Below, in pieces: positions 44,317-57,969 of a stretch of 64,000 bases of DNA (position 1 is the first letter of the stretch; each line of letters begins with the position of its first letter). The translations under genes and the position numbers were made by a program. Source of the stretch: Takakia lepidozioides (taxonomy: Eukaryota > Streptophyta > Takakiopsida > Takakiales > Takakiaceae); the NCBI GenBank assembly GCA_030704615.1, contig CM060733.1, positions 2,668,001 to 2,732,000 of the forward strand, given 5' to 3'. The notes beneath the pieces were generated by a model that ran no database searches, was not told the origin of the DNA, and was given only the letters and a program-made list of their open reading frames with translations.

Positions 44317-45350
44317 AAGCATTCGTGTCTTTTTCGAATCGACTGCATGTCCAAAACCACTGAGGGAACAACTTTGAGATGTTTGTTACTACTGCATAGT
44401 CATAACGGATAAATTCACATTTCTAATGGCGGATAGAAGTTGCATCAATGACTCCGCAGTTGGCACAATATTCGCGCGATTTAATTCAATTACGTAATTT
44501 TTATTTTTATTTTTAAACAGCAATTACAAGTGGTTTTAAGCACTAGAGAACGACTCTTAACAACTAGGCATTCATTGCACACCCTATTCAAAAATGGAAT
44601 TTTTATAAGTGCTCCACATGGCTCATGATGTGGAATATTTTAATGTATTTTAGGGCTTGTGTGGCTCGTAGAGATTGTTCTAATCGTCGGATGTAAAATG
44701 ATCTAAGGGTGGAAGAGTAACTTTGTCCTTTGCCTGAATTTGTCAAAGTGTTGGGAGAGGGATGGAGGCTTGAGAGAGAGACGAACAAGTGATGCGAGAA
44801 GGACGAAGACCAAATCGAGGCCCATGTCCTGTTGTTGCAAGTGTTTATGGCGTCAAGGGCGCATTATGTGCAAATGTGGGCTCTTGGCTCCCCTTTGTAC
44901 CATGATTTGGTATTCTTCCTGATGATCACAAGGTTCTTGGGGGAATCAGCTTGGTCTTAGCAACCCATATTTAATCTCTGCCGCTCAGCTGCACCGTGGT
45001 GGTTCTTACGAACCAATCCCACATTACCTGACTAGCGATACAAGCAGCACGCACAAGAGGTCTTCTTGGGTTCATGGTCAGTCTAATCCGCAATGGGTCA
45101 TGACACAAGGTAGAGGACAATGTGGTAAGGGGGGCTGCTATTTCATGAGCGGCATGAGCATGAGCGGAAAAAAAAAAAGCATGAGCAGACCATTGTGAGT
45201 CCACGGAAATAGGGTTAGGAGGCACGGAAATAGGGTCATGTGAAGTTGGAATGTGGCACCAGTGGACTTGAAATGCAACATTTTATTGCAAATTTTGTGG
45301 CAAGCCACGTCTATACAAGTGTGTTCTAACTGTCATAGCCGGAATGGGCA

Positions 45351-48300
45351 CTACTCTCCTACACCCTCCGAGGAACTTGCCCCACCTTCTTCCTCATCCC
45401 CCTCATCCCCCTCATCCTCCGAGCTTTGTGATGCATCAGTTCCACTATGCCTCTCAAAAATCCCGTCCTCTCCTTGGGGGACCGTCCACCTCACCTCCTG
45501 GGAATCTTCTGCGTCTTCTCCCCCACTTTCCTCAACAGAATCCAACACAAATCTACGAGCCCGACGGGCTCTAATAGCTGCTGCCTCCTCCCTCATCTTC
45601 ATTTTCTTGAGGCTTGCCTCGTCTAAAATCTGCTGTACACGACTACGTTCGGAACACCTCCTAACGGACACCAAAGCAAGCCGGGCAGCATAAGTAGGAA
45701 GGATGTACTCCCTTTCTGGACTAGGCATGAAATCCCCCTGGCAAAAAAAGGCACGTTCCTCCTGCCCATGAACTCGGTGTAGACGTCCCTCCGGCAGTAC
45801 TTGGCATCCTACAGTAAGAACAAATCCACTTGAAGAATGTCAATACCAGCACAACCAGAAAGGGTTTTCAATGAAATAAGAGAGCGGAGGGAGGTGCCTC
45901 ACAAAATCTGGAGGCAACTTACAATGCCACCACTCACTCGTAAACCGGGGGCTCCTCGGCCTCGATCCTCCCCCTGCTCCTTCTCGGATTTTTCCTCATC
46001 CTCCGAGGATGCCTCTTCCTCTTTCGGCAGACGTTCAGCCGCTGCAAGTTCCGAGTTGTGGAGGGCAGTATCTGGCTCGAAGGCGAACACATGCCTGTCG
46101 GACAACGTCCCTGCCCACATTGAAGCACCTGAGGAACAAAGCGGGCGGTTAATAGCTTGCGGCATGCAATTGCAATGGGGCCAGGGGACAAACTGAGCAC
46201 GTGAAGGCTTACCCATGCCGCATGTGAGGTCCAGAATCCGCCCTTGGACATCCGAGCACGTCTCCATGAGGGTTTGGATGAAAGCAGGGCCCCGGGTCCG
46301 GCTGTACCGCCACGGTTTGCCTGTCTTTGTGTCCTTCGGCATACTAGAGTGGGGCACATAGTTGTAGAGGACATCGTAGGTTACAGGGTCCACAGCGGCA
46401 TCAACAAGACGACCGTCGTTGCGGAATTTGAACGTAGACCCTCTCTTCACAAAGCAATATGCCTCAAACACCAATGTCTGCACATCCAACAAAGAAGGGA
46501 TCAATTCCAGGGTCTACTTAACATACACCACAATATGAAGTGAATGCAATAGATTGATAACTTACACTTTGGCCCTCTGTTGCAACCCCTGCGTACTGAT
46601 GCAGAACCATTTTTGAGGAGGACCGGGGTGACACTTTTCGGTGTCCACCTTGCCACCGCATTCTCTGTGGTCTTCCCTCTCGTGGCAAGGACAACCACAC
46701 ATCCACCGTCATCCAGAAGCATCCCCGCCAGCCCAAACCCGGCTTTCCAGTAGTCCTCAGTAAACCTGTTCCAGGTGGGCACACCATCCAGGCCCTCCAG
46801 CAGCTCCCCATTGGAATGTCGAGGAGAATCATGTCGCAAGCTCTCTCCACCTCAACCCCCCCCCGAGTGCTCTTGCAATTGTGCTCACAGCCGTGAAGAA
46901 TTCCATCATGGCTTCAAAACCAGGGGTGTCTTTAGGCTCTGTACCGGCAGCCCTCTTCTTGGCTTTCCCCTTCTGCTCCGCCAGAGACTTGTTGTGTGCC
47001 ACCTTCTTCGCCCTGGCAGCGAGAGCGTCAAGGAAGCTCTCATTGACGCATTGGATGATGGTTGGAGGTTCTAGCTTTGGCCTGTGCGTAAACGTCACCG
47101 CCGAATACCGCTGTGTAGGCTCGCCCTCAAATGCCAACTTCTTGGCAGAGCCAGTCCCACTCCGAACTGACTTGGGAACCCGGACGACCGGTGACTGGGT
47201 AGGAGCAACAGCAGTCGCAGGACCTTGAACAAAATCGGCGTCGGAGTCACTCTCTTGGGTCCCCTCCTGCGCCTCCTCCGATGCCCGATGCCCCGATGGT
47301 TTTCTTCTTTTTGGGTGTTACTGCAGTCACCTGTTTCCTTGTCCTTTTCCTTTGACCTTTACTCTTCTCATGCAATTTCTCCTGAATTCCTGCCTGAGCA
47401 AGCTCTGCCGCTTTCCTGGAGTTCGCAAGCGCTTTTGCCTCTTTTGCACCCAACGGAGGCAGCGGAGCCGGTTTCGTCGGAATTCAGCATCCAGCTTCAA
47501 TTGAAACTCGGATGGGTCGAGCGAGCCGGGCGGAAGGTCCACATACCAAGGGCAATCACGCAAATGTTCCAGATGCCACTCCTTCACAATATCGTCAGTG
47601 TACATGGAGTCAGCCCCAGGGTTCCTCCATGCCAGGAAGAATGGTGGCTCGAAAGACAGATGACCTTTCTCCAAAAGCGAGAACTTACAGTACCTGCATT
47701 CATGAAAAACACAATGAGGTCCGAAAATGGCTAAGTCCCTGAACGGCAATAGGGCCTACAACTGGAATATGGCGCCGAATTTCCACTTCAGGGCCACCCA
47801 GTCTAGGGACTTAGCCCGAAAATGGCTAAGTCCCTGAACGGCAATACGGCCTGGAACTGGAAAATGGCGCCGAATTTCCAGTTCAGAGGCAGCCAGTCTA
47901 GGGACTTAGCCCGAAAATGGCTAAGTCCCTGGACGGCAATAGGGCCTAGAACTGGAAAACGGCGCCGAATTTCCAGTTCCGGGCCAGCCACCCTAGGGAC
48001 TTAGCACGAAAATGGCTAAGTCCCTGGACGGCAATAGGGCCTAGAACTGGAAAACGGCGCCGAATTTCCACTTCCGGGCCAGCCACCCTAGGGACTTAGC
48101 CCGAAAATGGCTAAGTCCCTGAACGGCAATAGGGCCTACAACTGGAAAATGGCGCCGAATTTCCACTTCAGGGCCAGCCAGTCTAGGGACTTAGCCCGAA
48201 AATGGCTAAGTCCCTGGACGGCAATAGGGCCTAGAACTGGAAAACGGCGCCGAATTTCCAGTTCAGGGCCAGCCAGTCTAGGGACTTAGCCCGAAAATGG

Positions 48301-51300
48301 CTAAGTCCCTGGACGGCAATAGGGCCTAGAACTGGAAAACGGCGCCGAATTTCCAGTTCGGGCCAGCCACACTAGGGACTTAGGCCGAAAATGGCTAAGT
48401 CCCTGAACGGCAATAGGGCCTAAAACTGGAATATGGCGCCGAATTTCCACTTCAGGGCCAGCCAGTCTAGGGACTTAGGCCGAAAATGGCTAAGTCCCTG
48501 AACGGCAATAGGGCCTGGAACTGGAAAATGGCGCCGAATTTCCAGTTCCGGGCCAGCCAGTCTAGGGACTTAGCCATTTTCGGAGCCCTGACTGGAAATT
48601 CGGCGCCATTTTCCCTAACACCACTTGAGGCCTCTAACATCCTGAAATGCCAGGACTTGAAAGAAAGGCAGCGCGTATGTACCTGTACAGAAGGCGCATT
48701 GCTGCTTTGTCCGCGTTCGGCTGGTCGGTGAACTCGTGGCTCCGGCGAGCATCTGCTATCTCCCGAAAGAATAGGTTGGTTTTGTAGAGCAGAAAGTACC
48801 TCGTCACATAGTCACGTAGGCTCTCTGCTGCAGGAGATATCTCCATCTTGAACTGATGTGCTTGTGTGTCCAGCTGCTCTTGCGCATTCGTCGTCACCTG
48901 TGGAGATTGTCCATCAGATCGCTTTCCTCAAAAAATACAATGAATCCACCCCCTACTAGAGTAGAAGCCCCAAACGAAGCGTGGGGAAGTACCTGAAACC
49001 ACCATGTCATGCGGTTCATCCACATGTCGAATGTGGGGTCAGAGAGTTTGTCCGGTTTGGGGAAGCTCCACATGTCCCTGGTACTTTGGGAACCATTCCA
49101 GATTTGGAGCCACCGGGTCTGTCCAACCACCCAGCATATTCGTAAGCGCCAAACACCACAAAAAGGAGTTGTTGCCACCACAATTTGGTTAAGAATGTAT
49201 CACCTTTTCTGTTGCATCCACACAGGATGTGGCTAGACGATGGAGCTTCTCCAATGTCATCGTGGGCTTCAGAGCGCGAGAGTAGTGCTTCCCCACCTCC
49301 ACCAGAAAGTCGGCACCAAGGGCGGGATCAGCTATGGCCACGTACTTTACCATCCGCGACTTGTACTTTATGCGGGCCCTCACCTCCGCAGCTTTGACAT
49401 ACGATTCGAGTTCCGGGAGGGTTGGATTCTTCTCCTCTGACTCCATGTAGAACCTCCGCGCATGTGCCAAATCCTGCTGTATTTTCGTCTGTCGAAAATG
49501 CGCACATAAGATTAGAGATCCTGCTCAACACAATTTCTTCTATTGGGGGAGGAGAGACAGATTAGCTCAACAAAACTGTCAGGAGCTTTACCCGAAATAT
49601 GTAGTCCACCATGGCGTCGACGCTCAGCCTATACCAGGTTCTGTCTGCCTTTGCCTCCGACTTGCGCAGGAGGTCGGCACTGAGGGAATTGGCAAACTCT
49701 TGCACCCCCTGCTTCCCGACATCCTTCACTCGGAAGAGCATATGGGACAAGTTGGTGGCAATGAAGGCATTCTCAGTCACCCTGCAGTGCCACATTTCCA
49801 TCAAACAATACTGAAATGGGAATTTTCATCATATATGAGGATTCGCAATGAAATGACTTCCAAATTCAAAGTCCAAAAGCGAGAGGGGTTGTAGCTTACG
49901 AGTTGATGTCGGCCATTGCAGCTTTGAGAAGACTGCGATCTTTGGGCCCCGCAACCTTCAGCACAACACAATCGACGGCGAAATGCCAATCGAGATCGTT
50001 GGGGTGGGCTTGGGCAATGTGCTCCATCCATGCCAGGAGGCGATGATTGCCGTCCCACACGTAGAACATCTTACCGGACATGTGCTGGAAAAGAGGATCA
50101 CTAGCAATCGATCTCTCGAACTCCTCATTTCGCGTTTGCCAATGGGGACCCCATTTGTCCACCTCATCGGAAGTGTGGGCACGGGAAGCTCCGTGGTCGT
50201 TCTCAATGGAAACGTAAAAGGCGGCAGACCCCATTCGATATCCATCCCGGAAAGAGAATTTCAGCTTGTCGATATCGCCTGGGAGGGCAGGTCTCACCAC
50301 CTGCAATGACACCAAGCGGCAAAGGGGAATTCGAAGCTTGGCCGGGTACACCATGCCCCCCAGCACCCTGCCAATGTTGCTGTGGGTTGCCTCCAACATC
50401 TTGGCAGCGGCCAACTTCATATCCGCCTCAGACATGACGTCTGCTGCAGAGGGGTTTTCCGGCAGCCCACCAGGACCGCCAAATCCAGCCTGTATGCTCC
50501 GGGTTTGGGGCCTGGGGATGTCCGGGAGGATGTCATCCTGGTCAGAAATCTCCATGTCGTCCTCCTCAACAGGGTCAGCCACCTGCGAAACCACCTCCAG
50601 CACTCTCGTCGTCTCTACTGCCCTCTCCCTGGCTTCACCTCGAACTTGCACAATCCGTGCTCTTTCAGGTGTTCTTTCCTCTCCTCCACTCTCCACCGTA
50701 TGGGTAATTGCGGGGGCTGCTCTTGCCCGCGATGGTCTAACCGGTGTGCTACTGCCTCTCTGTGGTGTCTTGTAGGGATCCACCGTCTCTGTGGGTCCCT
50801 CGCTTACATTGGCATCTGTCATTTGGGCACCCCTGGCCTCTTCAGCTGCCTTTTGTCTTTCCTCCTGGCTAGCATTCTGTCTCGTCTGTTCTTTTGCCCT
50901 CTCTTTTGCCCTCTCACGGGCTTTCTGTTTCTTACTAGGGCTAGCAGCAGGGGAGCCCTCCAGGACGACCACCTTTGATTGAGGCGAACTGACACCCTCG
51001 CGCGCACTGCTCACTCCCCCCTCCGCAGCCCGTGACTGCTCTCTCGCCGGGGATTGCATGTGCTTAGCTTTCTTCTTTTTCTTTGCGTGGGCGGGCCCTA
51101 CTGCATGTGCATGAACAACCTCCATTGCCGGATCTGCTGTCCTCATGTCCTCACGCCCTTCACCTGCCATGCCGCCTGCACCAACCTCCCCAATGCCTAC
51201 TCTGTCGTAATCTCGTTGCAAGTCCTCCCGTCCACCAACAAAAGGTTTAAGTTTGCCCTCTCGCCCCAAGTTGGGCGATTCAAACATGCGATGAGTTGGA

Positions 51301-51877
51301 GCTGTCGATGATACCACCAGCGTGCCGGGCTCGTCGTCACTCTGTCATTGACAAAAATCGTGAAAACCAACATCGGTGCAAAAAGCAGCATCGCAACGAG
51401 CAGCGCAACCACCATAGCAACAATCATGTAGCAAAAATGAAAACATAACAAGTTTAGGAAGTATGGAGAGCCATGCAACAACAATGAAAACAAATGCAAC
51501 CATTGCCTAAGAATGACATGCACAAGCAGCCTTCTCCAGAGCTGCCGGATTTGCACACGCATTGCAAACAATCTAAGGTTCACTCAACTATCTAAAGTTC
51601 ACTCATACAGCAAAGCCAGGATGAAGATGCAAAAACAAAGCGAGGTAACAAAGCGAAAGCAAAAAATAAATCGAACAAACCGAAAGCAGAAGTGGCTTGC
51701 CTGAGAGTACTCGGCTTCAGTTGGCGCAGGTTGTGAGCAAGACACTGGAATCTCCTGCTGGAGCTTCAGTTTGGCCATGCGAGAGATTGGCCGTCGTCCG
51801 TAGTACAGAGCTTTCAACTTCCGCCGCGGTCTGGATGTGAGGTCTCTCTCAGGAGAGCCACGCCCTTCAGGCGGCAT
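45351..51877 (-). pseudogene. ParB-like/DNA amino-methyltransferase cargo gene of MULE copy 2
   Basis: Minus-strand counterpart of 34836-40744. Start ATG at about 51877 (MPPEGRGSPERDLTSRPRRK). Exon 2 is open for over 460 codons (about 51345-49903) and gives the best ParB-like text: LRIPLCRLVSLQVVRPALPG, FSFRDGYRMGSAAFYVSIEN, GKMFYVWDGNHRLLAWMEHI. Later exons: VTENAFIATNLSHMLFRVKD; DLAHARRFYMESEEKNPTLP; TRWLQIWNGSQSTRDMWSFP; TTNAQEQLDTQAHQFKMEIS; the Lys-rich linker; MTase part with GFGLAGMLLDDGGCVVVLAT and GRILDLTCGMG; tail with DAKYCRRDVYTGVHG and a long acidic end. In motif I the last codons are CGMG here, CGTG in copy 1. Small indels near motif IV (LLDIPMG) and in the following strand still break it. 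The copies can correct each other for comparison. Confidence 0.7.
47715..48615. repeat. Expanded intron minisatellite in MULE copy 2 (~9 units of ~95 bp)
   Basis: Each unit reads GAAAATGGCTAAGTCCCTGA, CGGCAATAGGGCCTAGAACT, GGAAAATGGCGCCGAATTTC and CCAGCCAGTCTAGGGACTTA. Every unit therefore carries the GGCGCCGAATTTCC half of the palindrome and a longer inverted match (GGCTAAGTCCCT...AGGGACTTAGCC). The matching intron in copy 1 has two. Confidence 0.9.
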
Positions 51878-52079
51878 AAGTCCCAGCCAAAAAGATCTCC
51901 TTTTTTGGGGTACATGCCTGGAATACCATGTTAAGCCAAGTTTAGCATGAGATTTAGGGTACGTGTCCAGGAAGCCATGCGTCGCCAGCCCGAATAATAA
52001 CCGACGGCCGTCGACATTTATTGCCCAACTGCGCAATTAAATGTCGGATGAAGCCCTCCATGTCGGATGAAAATCGACG

Positions 52080-54000
52080 TAAACAGTCCCGGAATTTCCA
52101 ACGTAGAGGTAATTCGGAGCGCTGCACGATGGAATTCCGGCGCCGGATTTCCATCCTGCAGGTAATTCGGAGCGCAGCAGGATGGATATTCGGCGCCGAA
52201 TTTCCATCCGCGGAGTTAGGGCGGCGCCAGAAATTTCCCTCACGCAGGTAATTCGGAAGCGCGCGGATGGAAATCCGGCGCCGAATTTCCATCCGCGGAG
52301 GTAGGGCGGCGGTGGAAATTTCCCTCACGCAGGTAATTCGGAAGCGCGCGGATGGAAATCCGGCGCCGAATTTCCATCCGCGGAGTTAGGGCGGCGCCGG
52401 AAATTTCCCTCACGCAGGTAATTCGGAAGCGCGCGGATGGAAATCCGGCGCCGAATTTCCATCCGCGGAGGTAGGGCGGCGGTGGAAATTTCCCTCATGC
52501 AGGTAATTCGGAAGCGCGCGGATGGAAATCCGGCGCCGAATTTCAATCCGCGGAGTTAGGGCGGTGCCGGAAATTTCCCTCACGCAGGTAATTCGGAAGC
52601 GCGCGGATGGAAATCCGGCGCCGAATTTCCATCCGCGCAGGTAGGGCGGTGCGCCAAATTTCCCTCAAGCAGGTAATTCGGCGCCGAATTTCCCTCCTGC
52701 AGGTAAGTGGAATCCCGGATGAATGGAAATTCGGCGCCGAATTTCCATCCAGCAGGTAAGTGGAATCCCGCATAAATGGAAATTCGGCGCCGAATTTCCA
52801 TCCTGCAGGTAATTCGAATCGGTGCAAATGGATATTCGGCGCCGAATTTCCATTCGCCATGTATTTCTGAGCGTGGAATTACCTTCGTGCAGGTAATTCC
52901 CAGATGAGAATTACCTTCGTGCAGGTAATTCCCAGATAAGAATTACCTTCTTGCAGGTAATTTCCAGATGAGAATTACCTTCGTGCAGGTAATTCCGAGA
53001 TGAGAATTACCTTCGTGCAGGTAATTCTGGACGCGGAATTCACATCGAATGGAATTACCTGCAGGAAGGTAATTCTCATCTGGGAATTACCTGCAAGAAG
53101 GTAATTCCTGGCTCAGAAATACATGGCGAATGGAAATTCGGCGCCGAATATCCATACGGCACCGATCCGACCTACCTGCTGGATGGAAATTCGGCGCCGA
53201 ATTTCCATTCATCCGGTATTCGAATTACCTGCAGGATGGAAATTCGGCGCCGAATCTCCATCCATCCGAGATTCCACTTACCTGCAGGATGGAAATTCGG
53301 CGCCGAATTTCCATCCGGGGGATGGTCTCTGTCGGAGAGGTGCCGCCTCTTTGCCGCTCTGTTGGATATTCGGTGCCGAATTTCCGTCCCGGGGGTTGAA
53401 ATATGACGGCCAGGTGCCGACCTCTCCCTTCTCCCCGACTGCATTGGAACGGCCCCGAATTGAAATTCGGCGCCGTTTTCCCATCTGTGGAAGTTTTATG
53501 TCGGCCAGTTTTCGGTCTGACCCCCCGACAAGACTTCCTTTGGGGGGGCCCGGATGGAAATTCGGCGCCGAATCTCCGTCCAGGGGATGTTCTCTGTCGC
53601 ACACTCGCCGGCCTCTGCGCCCGAGGCGACTTCATCCGGGCCCCTGTTCGATATTCGGTGCCGAATTTCCGTCCGGGGGTTGAAATGTGACGGCCAAGTG
53701 AGGCCACTCCCCCCTCCCCGACTGCATCCGAACCGCCCGGATGGAAATTCGGCGCCGTTTTTCCATCTGGGGATGTTTTTATGCCGTCCAGTTTTCGGCC
53801 TGACCCCCCGACACGACTCCCTTTGGGGGGCCCGGATGGAAATTCGGCGCCGAATCTCCATCCAGGGGATCATCCAGGGGATGTTCTCTGTCGCACACAC
53901 TCCGGCCTCTGCGCCCGAGGCGACTTCATCCGGGCTTCCTCTGTTGGATATTGGGTGCCGAATTTCCATTCGGGGGTAGTAATGTGACGGCACGGTGCCG
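52080..54000. repeat. Palindrome array between the two MULE genes (copy 2)
   Basis: Counterpart of 33340-34660, about 600 bp longer. Between 52240 and 52640 an ~84-bp unit repeats (GCGCGGATGGAAATCCGGCG, CCGAATTTCCATCCGCGGAG, TAGGGCGG, AATTTCCCTCACGCAGGTAA). From 52860 to 53110 short GAATTACCTTCGTGCAGGTA repeats intervene. From 53330 to 54000 longer spacers with GGGGGGCCCGGATGGAAATT appear. The perfect palindrome core occurs many times. Confidence 0.88.
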
Positions 54001-54272
54001 GCTTCTCCCCTTCAGCCGTCATCATCCGGACGGCCCCCCACTTTCTGACTGCATACCGTTGGCAGTTATTGCGCAAAGACCAGGGGCCGCATTCCGGAGA
54101 CAAGGTTCATTAACACTCTGACTGTGGATTTTTGAGATAGTTGGCTCCCTGGATTTGGATCAGGCTTCGTCGCTCGGACAAATCGGCATCGCATTCATTC
54201 CCATCGCTGCACCCCCTTCTACCAGGGAGCTTCCCCGCACGCCATCCTGGCAGTCTTGTGTGCACATCTCCC

Positions 54273-57200
54273 ATGGCGGAAAACCCGAGCGCTACAGTGT
54301 ACTGCCCTCCTCACGAGCATAGAGCTTCATTTCCGTGCAGAGGGGACACCTGCCGGGTGATGGAGAAATATCTGTGCGTTCGATACCACCTGAAACCGGG
54401 GTCGGTTTTTTTTGGAGGAGGAAAGGAAGGACTCAAACGGCCTTGTTGTCGAGAGTATTGTTGTGCTCCACGATGATTTCGGCGATGGCAGGGAATGGCG
54501 AGTTCCACCATCGGACAGCGTCATATACAGGGCTGTTGGGGACTTCATTTGCCCGCCAAATGCACCGTCTATCCTGGCGCCTTCCACGAAACAATCCGCG
54601 AATCAGAGAGTGGGTACCTCAAAGAGAGAAGTCCGCAACGAAGTAAATCCAGAGCCGAACCCATCCATGAAGACGACCGAGAACCGGGTTGTTCACAACC
54701 TGTCCGACTCAGACGAGGTCATGGAAGTTCCGAGGTCGTCCTGGAGATCAGGCAAGTCCTCAATGGACGTCAGTGGAGGAGGGAGTCATATTCCCAGCAC
54801 GAGCACCGCAGTTCGATCTATTCTAGAAATTCTGCGAGGGCTTCACCTGGAGGGACACCGGTCGGAGCTGGCCGGGCTGGACTACAGCAAGTTCGCAATT
54901 AAATCGGTTACATGCCTTCCCGCCGACGTCGACGGTAATATCTTCTTTGAGTTCCCTCCTCGGGCGGACTACTCGAGGGCGTCCGGAATGTTGACAGATA
55001 TGGATAGAAAACATGACGGTCATCCTTGGTGCGTTACCAAAACCACCAGCATGAAGATGCTTGATGGTGTGCGGGTGCGCTACGTTGTTTGTGCGGGCGC
55101 GTTGCGGTGTTTCTCCCCAACTTGCTTCCACTTTAAATCCAGAGGTCACAGGAACGAGACCGATTGGACAGGCACAGCTCACCAACCATTTCGAGCTCAG
55201 GAGAAGGTTCCGAACTCCACATTTAAGTGTGCGCATTGCAAAGAACCACCACACTGCATGTCTGTTTGTAATGCCAAGCAGTTCTATGTGTTGCACCGTT
55301 TCCCTGACCTCACCCGAGCTTGCATACACGTTGGTTCCCATTGTCACAAATTGGCGAGGGGGAACTCGCGGGAGGCTGCCCACGAAGCAGAGCAGCTCGT
55401 TCAGGAGGAGGTTAAGTTGAGACCGGGTGCCAAACCCAAACAGATACAGCTCCAAGCCGCCCATAAGATGGCATTGGCCAGAATTATGTCGGAAGACGGC
55501 TCCGATAGAGTTCCTCTCGACGAGAAGGAAATGGAGGCATTGCTGGAGTCGGTGTCCCACGTATGTTCACCGAATGTCCGAAACCACATTGTCTCATGCA
55601 AACAGAAAATTGGGCGTGGCTCGGATATGCACTCCATTCTGGAGGTGAAGCGACGATGTGGATATGACTACATTCATGGAAGTAGGTTTCCAGGACAAGG
55701 GACTGAGGCAGATCGTTGTTTCGTATTCAAAATGTCCACGTGTGGACCTGGCAGTGGCGTCGAACTGGTCGACAGGATGACGAGTGGGAACTTGTCAAAC
55801 AGTTGGGTCATGTTCGACCATATCAAGCGAATTACAAATCACCAGTGGGTGACAATGGGTGCACATGTCTACGACACCCACTGCAGGATGCTAATGACAA
55901 TTGCTATTTGTGAGATGAAAGGAGAGGACACACAATCGGAGATGCTTCTTTGGCAGGGAATAAACGAACAGATGGCCAAGGCGGGATTGCCCCCTCCCAA
56001 TTTCCGTGGTTTCATGGCGGACAACGCACAAGCAAATTGGGCTGCCATCCGAAGGGTGTACGGGCAAGACCCCAATGTTCCCATGGAAGGCAAGGAGAGA
56101 TCTTGTGGGTTCCATTTTCTGCAGAGCCTTTCGCAGTACACAACCAGGCTCGTGGCGCCAGATTTCAGAGAGGAGCACCGTTCCATGTGCCTTGCGTGGA
56201 AGCGCGCTCCCACCTTGGATGATGCAGAGACACAGTTTGCATGCATACGGGCTTGGTGGACATCGTCAGGTGCTGTAAGGAAATCAGACAAGGAGCAATG
56301 GTCAGTTGGCTAGCATGGTGGCATTATCGTTTCCTCCAGTTCGGCGACTATATGCGGGAGGTGAGTTGCACGAATTCGCGTCCCGTTGGATATTATTCTT
56401 GGCCATATTTGTAACTTGCTTGTAACCTCAACATGTGCTTGTGCAGGAAATGTGTCTCGTGCACCGACTGACATGGCCGAATCAGTGCATCTGCATGGAC
56501 ATCCTCACTGCCACAACGGAGGACATTGTGAGGTCAATTATGCAGCAATGCAGGTACAACGAGTTCTTGAAAGGGAAACAGTGGGGCTTGGGGCCGGACA
56601 GGCAGGAAATGCTGATGCGGACTGCCTCCAGATCGAAGAATCCTCGGAAGTGGGCGGCGGCTTTGCGAGAGGGCCTTCGGGACACGCCATTGCTGCGAAG
56701 AGGCCAACATTTGGAAGGAGATGTTCATACCCGTCCGTGAGACGAAGACTTGACGAGGCACCTGGCGGAGAAGAGGATTCATGGCGAGCTGACAAGAATA
56801 TTCGCACGCTCCCTCGTGGTCCGGTGATGTTGTCCGAGGAGGTCTCGTCGAGCACCGGAAGTCCTGCACGTTCAAGATCGCCATCTCCTTTGAGCACAGG
56901 GCGCGTGCCCCGGCAACATAACGAGCCATCTGTAGTAAAGCAATACAACATTCCCATTGTGGAGACAAGAGTGTCGGAGTCACAGTGGAGAATTGCGAGG
57001 ACATTGCCGGCATTTCGAGGGAAGTGTTGCGCCATCCGGGTGAATACGAGAGCACGCTGTGGTGAGATGATTCGGAGGAACCCACACGGTGCTGTACCTG
57101 CACCTTGTTTCAGCGGCAGATTTTTGACTCCCACATTTGCTCACGCCACAACGCAGACATTTTGGTTCTGTAGGCACGACATAATGACCTGTGTATTTGC

Positions 57201-57818
57201 AAGCCCAAGTACGGGATTCAGGGAATGCCGGAGCCTCCGGGCGTCTGGCCTGTTGCACCGGGTTGCAGCCTCTCTCAGAATGAGGCGGATGCTCTATCTG
57301 CAGCAGGATTTCGAATGGTGCAACGCACAGACATCCCGGCCCACGCATTTCCGGTTCCTCAGACCCAGCCATTGCAGACTGCTCGGTCCAGTAGAGACGG
57401 ATTGGACAATTCTGCACATCCCACAATGCGATTCGGAAGAGTGAAGAGACGACACCCTCCCAACAAGTTGAATGAGACTCGGATTGCCAATGCTCTTGGG
57501 ATGGCTTGCACTATTCAGAGCTCCGTGGACGTACCCCCACCCGGCCTTGGGCGTGTGTATCGGATGGCAACGGCCGGCTCGGCTGTACGCGACGATGTAT
57601 ACACAATTACGATTGGAGTGGAGCCGACTTGCAACTGTACGGACTTCTCGTTGATGGAAGCAAAGAAGGGTTCGAAGTATTATCCGTGCAAGCATCTGTA
57701 TTACATTTACCTGAAGAGGTTGAGGATGAACGTGACTATTGATGACTTTATTCATGCACCGGCGTTGAGCGTGAACGAGCTGCACAAACTCCTCCTTAGG
57801 GATTCCAGAAATCATTGA
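54273..57818 (+). pseudogene. MULE transposase of copy 2, decayed
   Basis: Same product as 29478-33062, opposite strand. ATG at 54273; a frame change near 54410 (T-run before GGAGGAGG); then 633 open codons (54412-56313) with both D-containing blocks. A frame change follows at about 56288 (KSDKEQ), then the intron 56361-56446 (GT-AG). Right after it a deletion removes part of the E-containing block, so TTNMAESVHSSW is lost. Another single-base loss lies near 56740. The SWIM finger (CNCTDF...YPCKHLYYIYLK) and C-terminus are intact. Loss of the catalytic Glu block makes this copy certainly inactive. Confidence 0.85.
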
Positions 57819-57969
57819 TGGGGCAAACGGAATCCTCCATATGGATATTTTCAAATGCATTTTGCTGTATCAGACTTTTTTTTTGCAGTGTAATGAAATG
57901 CACCCCAAAACTCCTGGAATGAGGCAATATTCCATTCAAACTGAGATCCAACAGAAGCAGTTGTGGGGC

